64,000 bases of DNA from Saccharopolyspora gloriosae (GTDB lineage Bacteria; Actinomycetota; Actinomycetes; Mycobacteriales; Pseudonocardiaceae): assembly GCF_022828475.1 (NCBI RefSeq), contig NZ_CP059557.1, positions 5,689,470-5,753,469 on the forward strand. Direction: 5' to 3'. The translations under genes were made by a program, and so were the position numbers. A model generated the notes under the pieces. The model saw nothing but the letters and a program-made list of their open reading frames with translations, was not told where the DNA came from and did no database searches. This document shows positions 19,238 to 27,521 of this stretch, piece after piece; within the stretch, counting starts at the first letter, position 1; each line of letters starts with the position of its first letter.

Positions 19238-19732
19238 ATGGTGCCGATCGGTGCGGAGCACACCGCCGACATGGATCCGGCGAACACCGGTCCCGCTTTC
19301 CTGCGCAGGCGCTTCGGTCAGATCGGGCTGGACGCCGTGGTGCGCACCACGATCTCGGTGCTGCTCGCGCCGCTCGTGCTCCCGCTCGCATGGCTGGTGC
19401 GGCAATTCGGAGTATCGGGCTTCGCCGGCATCGTCACCGGATTCTGCGTCACCTTCCTGGTGACGATGGTGTTCGCGTGGTGGTGGCATGTGTGGTTCCC
19501 GTACCGGCACGGCGACCAGACCCCCGCGATGCGCTGGCTGAAGCTGCGCCTGATCGGCATGGACGGGGACAAGCCCGGCCTGGGGCAGTACAACGCGCGG
19601 TGGGTGCTCACCACCGTGGACACGATGTTCTTCTGCCTGGTCGGCATCGTGCTGATCATCGTGACGCCGCAGCACCAGCGGGCCGGCGACATCGTGGCCC
19701 GCACCCGCGTGGTGCGGGCCGACGTCAACTGA
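19238..19732 (+). CDS. RDD-family membrane protein
   Basis: A 164-residue protein with three predicted membrane helices. The family-type R and D residues can be seen in the first segment (FLRRRFGQIGLDAVVRTTISVLLAPLVLP split over residues ~21-50), then the conserved TPAMRWLKLRLIGMDG loop and a final VDTMFFCLVGIVLIIVTP span, ending in QRAGDIVARTRVVR. The function of most RDD proteins is unknown, and some act in Na+/H+ exchange. GGGGAG precedes the ATG. Its stop overlaps the 3' end of the convergent response regulator by 8 bp. Confidence 0.75.
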   Translation: MVPIGAEHTADMDPANTGPAFLRRRFGQIGLDAVVRTTISVLLAPLVLPLAWLVRQFGVSGFAGIVTGFCVTFLVTMVFAWWWHVWFPYRHGDQTPAMRWLKLRLIGMDGDKPGLGQYNARWVLTTVDTMFFCLVGIVLIIVTPQHQRAGDIVARTRVVRADVN

Positions 19733-20375
19733 CGAGGCCGTGCTGCCAGGCCCAGATCGCGATCTCCGTGCGGTTGCGGACCGACAGCTTCTGCTGCGCG
19801 CTCGCCAAGTGCGACTTCACGGTGGACAGCGAAACGTGGAGCTCGGCGGCGATCTCCGCGTTCGTCGCCCCCCGCGCCACCGCCAGCACCGTGTCCAGTT
19901 CCCGCTCGCTCAGCGGCGTGTCCCGGCGGCTCAGGCGGCGGCGCTCGGGCTGGGTGAAGTGCGACAGCAGCCGGGTGGTCACCGACGGCGAGATCATCGA
20001 CTCCCCATCTGCCGCCGCGTGCACGGCGTTGACCAGCAGCGCGGCACCGGCGTCCTTGAGCAGGAAGCCACGTGCCCCGGCCAGCAGCGCGGCGTAGACG
20101 TTCTCGTCCACGTCGTAAGTGGTGACCACGACGACGCGCAGCGGATCCGGCACGTCCGGCCCCGCCAGCAGCCGCGTCGCCTGCAACCCGTCGACCTTCG
20201 GCATCTGGATGTCCATCAGCGTCACGTCCGGCCGCAGCTCACGAGCCATGTTCACGGCGGCCTCACCGTCCGCGGCCTCACCGACGACCTCCAGGTCCGG
20301 CTCGGCGCTGAGGATGAGCCGGAACCCGGTCCGCACGAGCGTCTGGTCGTCGGCGATGAGAACGCGAATGGTCAC
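19725..20375 (-). CDS. NarL/LuxR-family response regulator
   Basis: A 216-residue response regulator. The receiver domain starts IRVLIADDQTLVRTGF, with the phosphoacceptor Asp in DVTLMDIQMPKVDG near residue 54 and the conserved KDAG Lys near 106. A C-terminal LuxR-type helix-turn-helix follows (LSERELDTVLAVARGATNAEI ... STVKSHL, residues ~148-200). The GTG at 20375 is chosen: AAGGAGG lies upstream and the start overlaps the kinase stop (GTGA), so the two proteins are translationally coupled. The target genes are unknown. Confidence 0.9.
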   Translation of the reverse strand: MTIRVLIADDQTLVRTGFRLILSAEPDLEVVGEAADGEAAVNMARELRPDVTLMDIQMPKVDGLQATRLLAGPDVPDPLRVVVVTTYDVDENVYAALLAGARGFLLKDAGAALLVNAVHAAADGESMISPSVTTRLLSHFTQPERRRLSRRDTPLSERELDTVLAVARGATNAEIAAELHVSLSTVKSHLASAQQKLSVRNRTEIAIWAWQHGLVS

Positions 20376-21583
20376 CGGGGGCCTCCTTGGCCGTTGCCGC
20401 CGGCGTCCTGCGGAGCTGCGATCGGGAACCGCGCGGTCACCCGCCACCTCCGTCCCGGTGCGGGACCGGCCTGCACGGTCCCACCGACGGCCTGCACGCG
20501 TTCGGCCATGCCGACCAGCCCGTAACCGGAACCCGTGCGGTCCGGCGATACCGACGGCACGTTGTCGTTTTCCACGACGAGCACAAAATCCGCACCCTCA
20601 CGGTGACCGGACACGCGGGCCTCGGCAGCGTCCGGGGAGTGCTTGCGCGCGTTGGTCAACGCTTCCAGCACGATCCGATGCGCCGTGGTCGCGAGCTCCG
20701 GGTTCACCGGCACCTCGTCGAGGTCCGCGGCAACGTCCACAGTGGCGTGCACGCCGGCGGCGCGACGCACCGCTTCGCCGAATCCGGTGCCGTGCGGGAG
20801 GGAATCGTCATCGTCGGTGCGGAGCATACCGACGAGCCTGCGCATCGCGGCGAGCGCTTCGGCCCCCGCCTGCTCGATCTCGGTGTAGACCTCGACGGGG
20901 TCCTCCGGCGAGACCCGAGGGTTACTCGCCAAGGCGCGGGCGGCGTTCGTGCGGACCACGATGCCGCTCACGTGGAAGGCCACGAGGTCGTGCAGCTCCC
21001 TGGCCAGCCGCAGCCGCTCACCGGTGCGGACCGCCGCGAGTTCACCGCGCCTGCGGTTGTCGGCGTCGCGCAGCACCAGGCCGATCGCCAGCGCGATGCC
21101 CCAGGTCAGGGCGGCCGACACCGTGATCAGCGTGCGGGCGGTGCCGTCGAAGCGCAGCAGCGAGGCCGGCACCAGTGCGATCACGCTGCCCACCGCGACC
21201 AGCACCGCCGGCCGCGGGCGCAGCCGGCGACAGCATGCGCCGACCAGCAACGACAGGCCGAGGATCTCCGCGCCGGTCGGCACCTGCCCCGTCGCGAACC
21301 CGGCGTGGACGAGCCCTTCGCTGATCACCGTGCTGAGCAGGCTCAGCGCGATGGCCGCGGCGGCCAACCCACCGACGTGGGCGGGAAACCGCCGCCGCAG
21401 CACGGCCAGCAGCGCGACGATGGTGCCGCTCGGCGGGATCAGCAGCACCGCGGTCGTCGAGGCGCGCGAGTCCAGCCACGCCACCGAAACCGCGTCGGCG
21501 AGGAAGACCACCACGAGCGCGACGGCCTCCACGGCGAACAACCCGCGCCGGGCGGGCGGCCCGAAGAACCACGGACTGCTCAT
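20372..21583 (-). CDS. Sensor histidine kinase (HisKA_3 family, two-component system)
   Basis: A 403-residue membrane sensor kinase, partner of the response regulator it overlaps. The N-terminal ~160 residues contain five or six membrane helices with almost no extracytoplasmic domain, suggesting intramembrane sensing. The dimerisation/phosphoacceptor motif is RLRLARELHDLVAFHVSG (His near residue 204). The HATPase_c N box is EALTNARKHSP near 315, and a GSGYGLVGMAERV G-box lies near 360. The ATG at 21583 is preferred over the GTG six bases upstream. Confidence 0.9.
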   Translation of the reverse strand: MSSPWFFGPPARRGLFAVEAVALVVVFLADAVSVAWLDSRASTTAVLLIPPSGTIVALLAVLRRRFPAHVGGLAAAAIALSLLSTVISEGLVHAGFATGQVPTGAEILGLSLLVGACCRRLRPRPAVLVAVGSVIALVPASLLRFDGTARTLITVSAALTWGIALAIGLVLRDADNRRRGELAAVRTGERLRLARELHDLVAFHVSGIVVRTNAARALASNPRVSPEDPVEVYTEIEQAGAEALAAMRRLVGMLRTDDDDSLPHGTGFGEAVRRAAGVHATVDVAADLDEVPVNPELATTAHRIVLEALTNARKHSPDAAEARVSGHREGADFVLVVENDNVPSVSPDRTGSGYGLVGMAERVQAVGGTVQAGPAPGRRWRVTARFPIAAPQDAGGNGQGGPR

Positions 21584-21616
21584 GATCACCGACCTTATCC
21601 CAGTGGAGGACGGAAA

Positions 21617-22036
21617 TTACCGCGACGCCTTGACGTCCACGACATACCGGTTGGAGTCGGGCAGGAAGCTCAGCACCACGCCGACCGTGGACAGGGCCAC
21701 CCCGACGTAGGACGCCGCATCGGCCGCAGGCCCGAACAGCGCGAGCGCGTTCAGCACCGCGAACACGGTCAGCACGATCCGCGCCCAATTCCGGCCGGTC
21801 CGCAGCTTCAGGCTCAGCCACCCGTAGATCAGCAACGTGACCACGGACGTCCCGAGCGCGATGTTCACGAGCAGGTCGTTCAGCTCCGGACCCACGTCGG
21901 GCATCGGGGACTGCGAACCGGAGAGCAGCTGGATCGTTCCCCAAACCGTGGGGATCACCGCGGAAGCGAGGTAGGCGAGCACCGAGAAGTTGATGCTCGA
22001 CGGGGCGGAAGGAGTGTGCACGTTCAAAGTCGCCAT
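21617..22036 (-). CDS. Hypothetical four-helix membrane protein
   Basis: A 139-residue protein with four predicted membrane helices (FSVLAYLASAVIPTVWGTIQLL; LLVNIALGTSVVTLLIYGWLSL; IVLTVFAVLNALALFG; YVGVALSTVGVVLSFLP). It ends in a short cytosolic tail NRYVVDVKASR. The family is not recognised. The ATG at 22036 fits the expected N-terminus, and an ATG at 22054 would add six residues; neither has a strong ribosome site. It precedes the two-component system by 33 bp on the same strand, so it may share its transcript. Confidence 0.6.
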   Translation of the reverse strand: MATLNVHTPSAPSSINFSVLAYLASAVIPTVWGTIQLLSGSQSPMPDVGPELNDLLVNIALGTSVVTLLIYGWLSLKLRTGRNWARIVLTVFAVLNALALFGPAADAASYVGVALSTVGVVLSFLPDSNRYVVDVKASR

Positions 22037-22217
22037 GGCCGGAAAACTAATCATCCCAAAGAATTACCGGCAAGCTTTTCCGGAGCATTTCGTACTTTTG
22101 GCCATGCGGCTCATCCTCACGACCTAGCAGCGCCGATTCAATTCGTCCTCGAGTCCAATACACAAATATGAGCGCCTCCGTGAACAATCGTTCCGACCAC
22201 TTTCCAAGGGAGGTTCG

Positions 22218-23945
22218 ATGCGTGATTCAGCGAAGCGGGCGGCGCTCACCGCCGCCTGCCTGGGACTGGCGGTGACCGGTCTGCCCGGCGTCGCCTCGGC
22301 GGCCGGGAACACCGTCCCACCGAAGTACGCCGACCAGCAGCTCAACTGGACACCCTGCCCGTTCGAGGCGGCCGAGGGCAGCCGGCCCGCCGAGTGCGCG
22401 GTGGTGACGGTGCCCCGCGACTGGGCGAACCCGGAGGCCGGAGCCGACCTCGCGGTCTCGATCAGCCGGGTGCGGGCGGGCGGTGAAAAACTGGGGTCGC
22501 TGCTGGTGAATCCGGGCGGCCCCGGCGCGCAGGGCAGCTCGGTCGCCGGGTCGATCGCCGGACTCGAACCGGAACTGCACCAGGGCTACGACCTCATCGG
22601 CATGGACCCGCGCGGAACCGGCCACGAAGGCGCGCCCGAGCAGCAGGGATTCCTATGTGAAGTCCCACTCGACCGATTACCACAGGGCGGCGGCCTGGAT
22701 GCGCGAGACCGCTCCGCCGAGAGCATCGCCGAACACCAGAAGATCCCGCGCGCCACCGCCGAAGCCTGCCAGAGCGATGCCATCGCCCCGTTCATCACGA
22801 CCTGGCAGACCGCCCACGACATGGATCTCATCCGCGCTCTCCTGCAGGAGGAGAAGCTCAATTATCTGGGCTATTCCTACGGGACCTGGCTCGGCGCCAA
22901 ATACGCCTCGCTGTTCCCGGAACGCTCGGGCCGGATGATCCTCGACTCGAACGTGAACTGGCAGGGCAGATTGCAGGCCGCGTTCGAAGATTTCCCGCGC
23001 ATCGGCCAGCGCTGGTTCGACGAGGTGTACCTGCCGTGGACCACCCGGCAGTTCCCGGAACTCGTCGGCACCGACGTCGAATCGGCCCGGCGCACCTGGG
23101 AGGACGTGCGCGCGTTCTACGCCGCGCAGGGCGTCTCACCGGACAACTTCGACGCGTTGTTCGTCGGCGTGGGCAGCGAAATCGGCTGGACGCTGTCGAG
23201 CGCCGTGTTCGTGGCCGCCATCAACGAGATGAACGGGCAGCAGCCCCCGGAACCGGCTCGATCCGCGGAACTGCAGGCGATGCTCGATGAGCAGGCGCGG
23301 GCGAACTTCGGCGTTCCGCTCACCGAGCTGACTCCGCAACAGGTCGCCGACGGGCTCGCCGAGGACTACGCGCCGGTGACCGGAACGCGGTTCGCCGTCG
23401 CCTGCGGCGACCAGCCGACCCGATCCGCGCAGTGGTACCAGGACCTCAGCGACCGCCAAGGGCCGGAGCTGCCGCTGAACGGCTGGGCCTACGGGTTGAA
23501 CGAGACCTGCGGGTACTGGTCCGACGCCCCTCGCCAGGACCTGCCGCAGCTGCCGCCGGAAGTGGCGGAGAACGTGCTCGTGATCCAGGGCGAATTCGAC
23601 CCGCAGACCGCTTACGAGCAGGGCTCCTCCGCCGTGGACGCGGCCGACGGGGTCACCATGGTCTCGGTGGACGACTCCCCGGCGCACGGGCAGTACGCGA
23701 TGGCGAACAACCCGTGCGTGGACGGCATGGTGAACGTGTTTCTGCTGCACGGTTCCCGGCCCGCCGACGCGGCGTGCCCGTCCGTCCCGCTGCCCGGCGA
23801 GCAGGAGGTGTTCCCGGTCGACGGTCCCGTGACCTCGGCGCCCACGCCGTTCCTCGCCGACGCCGGCACCGGCCCGGACCACCCCGAGCTGCGCCGCTCC
23901 CTGCAAGACCAGATCAGCCGCGCCAACCTCAACCCCGCGGCCTGA
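22218..23945 (+). CDS. Secreted alpha/beta-hydrolase, tripeptidyl aminopeptidase-like (S33)
   Basis: A 575-residue exported protease-type hydrolase. A Sec signal peptide covers about residues 1-29 (AALTAACLGLAVTGLPGVASA-A). The nucleophile elbow GYSYGTWLG puts Ser near residue 219. The acid is probably in QGEFDPQTAYEQ (near 463), and the His is in DSPAHGQYA near 492. A lid-like insert of about 200 residues separates the nucleophile from the acid, and a C-terminal TAP-type domain is present. Streptomyces SlpD/SlpE and tripeptidyl aminopeptidases share this layout. The likely role is extracellular peptide breakdown. The ribosome site is AAGGGAGG. Confidence 0.85.
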   Translation: MRDSAKRAALTAACLGLAVTGLPGVASAAGNTVPPKYADQQLNWTPCPFEAAEGSRPAECAVVTVPRDWANPEAGADLAVSISRVRAGGEKLGSLLVNPGGPGAQGSSVAGSIAGLEPELHQGYDLIGMDPRGTGHEGAPEQQGFLCEVPLDRLPQGGGLDARDRSAESIAEHQKIPRATAEACQSDAIAPFITTWQTAHDMDLIRALLQEEKLNYLGYSYGTWLGAKYASLFPERSGRMILDSNVNWQGRLQAAFEDFPRIGQRWFDEVYLPWTTRQFPELVGTDVESARRTWEDVRAFYAAQGVSPDNFDALFVGVGSEIGWTLSSAVFVAAINEMNGQQPPEPARSAELQAMLDEQARANFGVPLTELTPQQVADGLAEDYAPVTGTRFAVACGDQPTRSAQWYQDLSDRQGPELPLNGWAYGLNETCGYWSDAPRQDLPQLPPEVAENVLVIQGEFDPQTAYEQGSSAVDAADGVTMVSVDDSPAHGQYAMANNPCVDGMVNVFLLHGSRPADAACPSVPLPGEQEVFPVDGPVTSAPTPFLADAGTGPDHPELRRSLQDQISRANLNPAA

Positions 23946-24032
23946 CCCACCCCTGCCCCGCCGGCCGAACAGCCCGTCCACCCGAACCACCTCGACAAGC
24001 TGCGGCACCCCAGGCGCAGCCACTTCCAACGG

Positions 24033-24081
24033 AGTGAACGGACCGCTCGCCCAATCCCCCTGGACAAACGGTCCGCTCACC
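24033..24081. repeat. 49-bp nested palindrome, copy 1
   Basis: The arms are diverged (CCGCTCGCCC on the left; GGACAAACGGTCCGCTCAC on the right), but the outer ten bases still pair. It lies between convergent genes and is the first of a run of four. Confidence 0.85.
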
Positions 24082-24142
24082 CGAACCAACTCGCCGTAAG
24101 CAACAGAAGCACCAGTGACCTCGGCAGAGCCACTGCGAGCGG

Positions 24143-24191
24143 AGTGAACGGACCGTTCGCCCAATCCCGTTGGGCATACGGTCCGTTCACT
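24143..24191. repeat. 49-bp nested palindrome, copy 2
   Basis: The left arm is AGTGAACGGACCGTTCGCCC and the right arm ends CGGTCCGTTCACT. It starts 110 bp after copy 1. Confidence 0.9.
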
Positions 24192-24235
24192 CCTTCCCTT
24201 CCCCGCGCAGCCCACGACGTGGGGTTTCGAATCTG

Positions 24236-24284
24236 AGTGAACGGACCCTTCGTCCAATCTCGTTGGGTAAACGGTCCGTTCACT
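24236..24284. repeat. 49-bp nested palindrome, copy 3
   Basis: The left arm has GGACCCTTC in place of GGACCGTTC, while the right inner palindrome is nearly intact. It starts 93 bp after copy 2. Confidence 0.88.
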
Positions 24285-24353
24285 CGGGTCCTTGTCGGCG
24301 TGAGCAGCTGGGGGCCGCGGATGCGGTGATCTTGGTGAAGCCACTGCGAGTGG

Positions 24354-24402
24354 AGTGAACGGACCGTTCGTCCAACAAGATTGGACGAACGGTCCGTTCA
24401 CT
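24354..24402. repeat. 49-bp nested palindrome, copy 4
   Basis: A near-perfect copy: left arm AGTGAACGGACCGTTCGTCC, right arm GGACGAACGGTCCGTTCACT, 9-bp centre. Confidence 0.92.
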
Positions 24403-24625
24403 TGACGTGATGCAGGACGCCGCCCGCTGGAGGTCAGATAGGACAAATGCGGTGGTTCGGCGGACTCGGGGGAGCGGGTCTCTGCTGATGACGCTGCGAC
24501 GTGCCCGTTGGACGGCGGCGTTGCCGAGCTTCGCGGTCGTCCTCGTAGTCTTCCCGGACCGGGCGAGCGGCGCCCATCCGCTCGATCAGACGGCTGCCGG
24601 CCCGGCGTTCGCGGCCGCAGCGGGC

Positions 24626-26113
24626 TCACGTCCTGGTGGGCTCCGGTTCCGGGTCGCGGGTGAGAGCGTCGGTGATCTCCTCGGCTGCGGCGGGAGCGTC
24701 CCGGTACCAGGAGCCGACCGCCGCGAACAGCAGCAGCGACACCAGCACCGGCGACACGACCGTGATCGCCTCCGACAGGCCCAGCACGTACTTCGTGATC
24801 GCGAACGTGAGCAGCCCGCCGGCCCAGGAGGTCAGCGCCGCGGTGGGTCCGACGTGCCGGAACGGCCGCAGCATGCCCAGCATCATCGGAATCGAGATCG
24901 GCCCGATCAGCGCGCCCACCCAGGCGACGATGATGCCCAGCACACCGCCCAGGGTCTCCGCGTTGAGCGCCAGCACCACGCTGAGGAACACGAACACCAC
25001 GGTGAGCACCCGGCCTGCCCGCAGGAACTGCTCGTCGGTGAATCCCTTGGCACGACGCCACACCTGTGGCAGGACGTCCCGGGTCATCACCGCCGAGATC
25101 GCGGTGGCGTCCGACGCGGCCATCGCCATCGTGTGCGAGAAGACGCCGACCAGAACCAGCCCCAGCAGTCCGGCCGGTAAGAACTGCAACGCCATCTCCG
25201 CGTAGACGTCCTCGGAGTTGTCCACCCGCACCAGCAGCGGCGCCGCGAACATCGGCAGCATCAGCACGATCGGCCACACCAAGTACAGCCCGCTGGACAA
25301 CAGCGCGGTATGCCGCGCCGCCGACGAGGTGGGCGTGGCGATGTAGCGCTGCGCCAGGTTCCACATGCCGCCGTTGTACTCGAACGTCTTCACCAGCACG
25401 TACACCAGCAGGAAGTACGCGGGATAGCTGCTCGTCGTCGGCGAGGTGTGCCCTTCGGGCAGCGCCGACCAGAAGTTCGCGTAGTTGAACCCGCGCTGCG
25501 CCAAGGCGATCCCGACCGCGCCGATCATGGCGAACGCCGCGACGCCTTGGATCACGAACTGTCCGAGTTCGGTGAGCGCGTCGGCCCACAATCCGCCCGC
25601 GGTGCAGTACACCAGCGTCACCGCGGCGGTGATCACGATGCCCCAGCCGAGCGGGATGCCGACGAACTTGTTGAGCAGCAACGCGACCGCCGACCACTTG
25701 GCCGCTACGTCGAACACCTTCAGCAGCGAACCGCTCCATGCCAGCACCTGCTGGGTGGGCACGTTGAACCGCCGCGCGAGGTACTCCAGCGGGGACGCGA
25801 TGCGGTAGTGCGTGCGCAGCCGATTCCACTTGGGAGCGAACAGGAACGCGCCGATCCCGGTGGCGACGGCCAGCGGGAACATGAACACCACGTAGGACAC
25901 GATGCCCTGGTCGTAGGCGACCCCGGCGTATGCCACGAACACGACGGCGCTGTAGCCGGACATGTGGTGCGAGATCCCGGCCAGCCACCACGGCATTCGG
26001 CCTCCGGCGGTGAAGAAGTCCGCGGTGTCGGCGACCTGACGATGCGCCCAGACACCGATCGCCAGCATGATCAGCAGATATCCTGCGATGACCACCCAAT
26101 CCAACGGGTGCAT
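24626..26113 (-). CDS. Sodium:solute symporter (SSS family), probable uronate/monocarboxylate uptake
   Basis: A 495-residue permease with about 13 membrane helices, related to MctP-type monocarboxylate symporters. The N-terminal helix WVVIAGYLLIMLAIGVWA, the FFTAGGRMPWW loop and the substrate/sodium region GISHHMSGYSAVVF fit the SSS family. The start at 26113 has GGGAAGGGA upstream. It is encoded downstream of fructuronate reductase and uronate isomerase on the same strand, with a shared candidate operator at 26216-26245. Hexuronate or a derived acid is therefore the inferred substrate. Confidence 0.82.
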   Translation of the reverse strand: MHPLDWVVIAGYLLIMLAIGVWAHRQVADTADFFTAGGRMPWWLAGISHHMSGYSAVVFVAYAGVAYDQGIVSYVVFMFPLAVATGIGAFLFAPKWNRLRTHYRIASPLEYLARRFNVPTQQVLAWSGSLLKVFDVAAKWSAVALLLNKFVGIPLGWGIVITAAVTLVYCTAGGLWADALTELGQFVIQGVAAFAMIGAVGIALAQRGFNYANFWSALPEGHTSPTTSSYPAYFLLVYVLVKTFEYNGGMWNLAQRYIATPTSSAARHTALLSSGLYLVWPIVLMLPMFAAPLLVRVDNSEDVYAEMALQFLPAGLLGLVLVGVFSHTMAMAASDATAISAVMTRDVLPQVWRRAKGFTDEQFLRAGRVLTVVFVFLSVVLALNAETLGGVLGIIVAWVGALIGPISIPMMLGMLRPFRHVGPTAALTSWAGGLLTFAITKYVLGLSEAITVVSPVLVSLLLFAAVGSWYRDAPAAAEEITDALTRDPEPEPTRT

Positions 26114-26215
26114 GTGGTGTCCCTTCCCTGGCCGGGGAAATCCGGCTCTCACTTCGTTGTGGGGGTTTTCGGGCGGTGCGGAGTGCGGTTCAAGCTAGGG
26201 AGCGGCGGCACCCGC

Positions 26216-26245
26216 GGCAATCAGTTGCCATTACTTGCCATCCGG
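26216..26245. promoter_or_regulatory. Candidate LacI-family operator upstream of the symporter
   Basis: It contains GGCAA-tcag-TTGCC and a further TTGCCA half-site. A similar 23-bp layout (CAA..A...TTGCC) recurs at 28982-29013 and 30031-30061, upstream of the other two minus-strand transcription units of the uronate island. Confidence 0.45.
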
Positions 26246-26246
26246 T

Positions 26247-27521
26247 CTAGGGCACGCCGGTGAAACGACCGGCCTCGGCGTCGACCGCCCGCACCAGTTC
26301 GTCGTCCGAGGCCAGCTCGGCATCAAGTGCCGTGAGCAGCTCGCGCGCACCGGAGCGTGCCGGTGGCACGAGCTCGTCCGCGCGCGGATCCCGCACGTCC
26401 GCACCGCGGAGGTGACCGATCCACGCGGCGAGCACCGCCACCGCCGCCTCCGGCAACCGTCCGGCGGCGCGTTCCGCCCGCAGCACCGGCAGGATGCGCG
26501 CCGGGATCTTCTGCGAGCCGTCCATCGCGATCTGCCGCAGCCGGTGCTCGATCCCGGCTGACTCGAAGCGTCGCCGCAGCGCCGCCCGGTATTCGCCGAG
26601 TTCCGCGGCGGGCAGCGGCAGGTGCCGCGCGGCGGTGTCCCACCACGACTCGACCAGACCGGTGAGAACCGCATCGTCCATCGCTTCACGCACCGATCCC
26701 CGGCCACGGCCGAGCCCGGCGTAGGCGAGCAGGCTGTGCGCGCCGTTGAGCAACCACAACTTCCGCCGCTGGTGACCGTCGACGGAGTCGACGAACCGCG
26801 CGCCCGCCCGCTCCCAGTTCGGCAGGCCGCCGGGGAAATCGCCTGCCAGCAGCCACTCCGTGTACGGCTCGGTCACCACCGGCACGGCGTCGCGGACTCC
26901 GGACAGCTCATGCACGGCCTGCACGTCATCGGGCGTGGTGGCGGGCGTGATCCGGTCGACCACGGTGCTCACGATCGACACCCCGTTCTCGACCCACGCC
27001 GCGAACGCCGCGTCCGCACCCGCCACCGCCGCCCGCAGCACCGTGCGCAGCACCGTGCGCAGCACCGCACCGTTGTCCGGAACGTTGTCGCAGGGCACCA
27101 GGGTGATCGGCGCGGCGGACGCGCGGAACCGAGCCCGCAATCCGGCCACCAGCCTGGAGATCGCGGAATCCTGCCCCGGCTGCGGCACCCGGTAGGCCGC
27201 CTCCGTCACGGTCAGCGTGACTACCGCGACCTCGGGGACGGAGAGGTCCGCGAGCCACTGCTCGGTCTCCGCGCCCGCGTGCGCCCGGCTGATCGAGGCC
27301 ACGGTGCGCACCGGATCGTCGCAACCGCGCACCAGCAACGAATACAGCCCGCGCTGCGCGTTGAGCTCCGCGGGCAGTTCGGTACTGCGGAACGTGTACG
27401 CGGCGATGCCCCACTCCGGGTCGGCGGCGGTGTACCAGGCCTGGTGGGCGCGGTGGAACCCGCCGAGTCCCAGGTGCACGGCGCGGACCGGGGCGGGCTC
27501 GGTGGCCCGGTTCAGTCGCAT
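26247..27521 (-). CDS. uxuB: Mannitol dehydrogenase family oxidoreductase, probable fructuronate reductase
   Basis: A 424-residue long-chain polyol dehydrogenase of the mannitol dehydrogenase family. It has an N-terminal NAD-binding domain (VHLGLGGFHRAHQAWY) and a C-terminal domain with the catalytic pattern KLWLLNGAHSLLAY, where Lys, Asn and His are the active-site residues (residues ~254-263). TLVPCDNVPDNG is a family hallmark. Because it overlaps uronate isomerase by 10 bp, the likely reaction is D-fructuronate to D-mannonate. Mannitol or altronate dehydrogenases share the fold and cannot be ruled out. The next pathway enzyme (UxuA) is not in the window. Confidence 0.8.
   Translation of the reverse strand: MRLNRATEPAPVRAVHLGLGGFHRAHQAWYTAADPEWGIAAYTFRSTELPAELNAQRGLYSLLVRGCDDPVRTVASISRAHAGAETEQWLADLSVPEVAVVTLTVTEAAYRVPQPGQDSAISRLVAGLRARFRASAAPITLVPCDNVPDNGAVLRTVLRTVLRAAVAGADAAFAAWVENGVSIVSTVVDRITPATTPDDVQAVHELSGVRDAVPVVTEPYTEWLLAGDFPGGLPNWERAGARFVDSVDGHQRRKLWLLNGAHSLLAYAGLGRGRGSVREAMDDAVLTGLVESWWDTAARHLPLPAAELGEYRAALRRRFESAGIEHRLRQIAMDGSQKIPARILPVLRAERAAGRLPEAAVAVLAAWIGHLRGADVRDPRADELVPPARSGARELLTALDAELASDDELVRAVDAEAGRFTGVP

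Larger units (their letters stand above)
23946..24625. other. 680-bp convergent intergenic region holding four 49-bp palindromes
   Basis: This lies between the 3' ends of the secreted hydrolase and the symporter. Four palindromic elements take up much of it. The spacers before the second and fourth copies share the string AGCCACTGCGAG(C/T)GG, suggesting that spacer plus palindrome was duplicated as a unit. The 24403-24625 part shows nothing recognisable. Confidence 0.6.

Noticed and set aside
24033-24402. Run of four palindromes as a CRISPR array
   Set aside because: The units are long palindromes in variable orientation contexts, spacers vary in length (44-69 bp) and share sequence with each other, and no cas gene is present.
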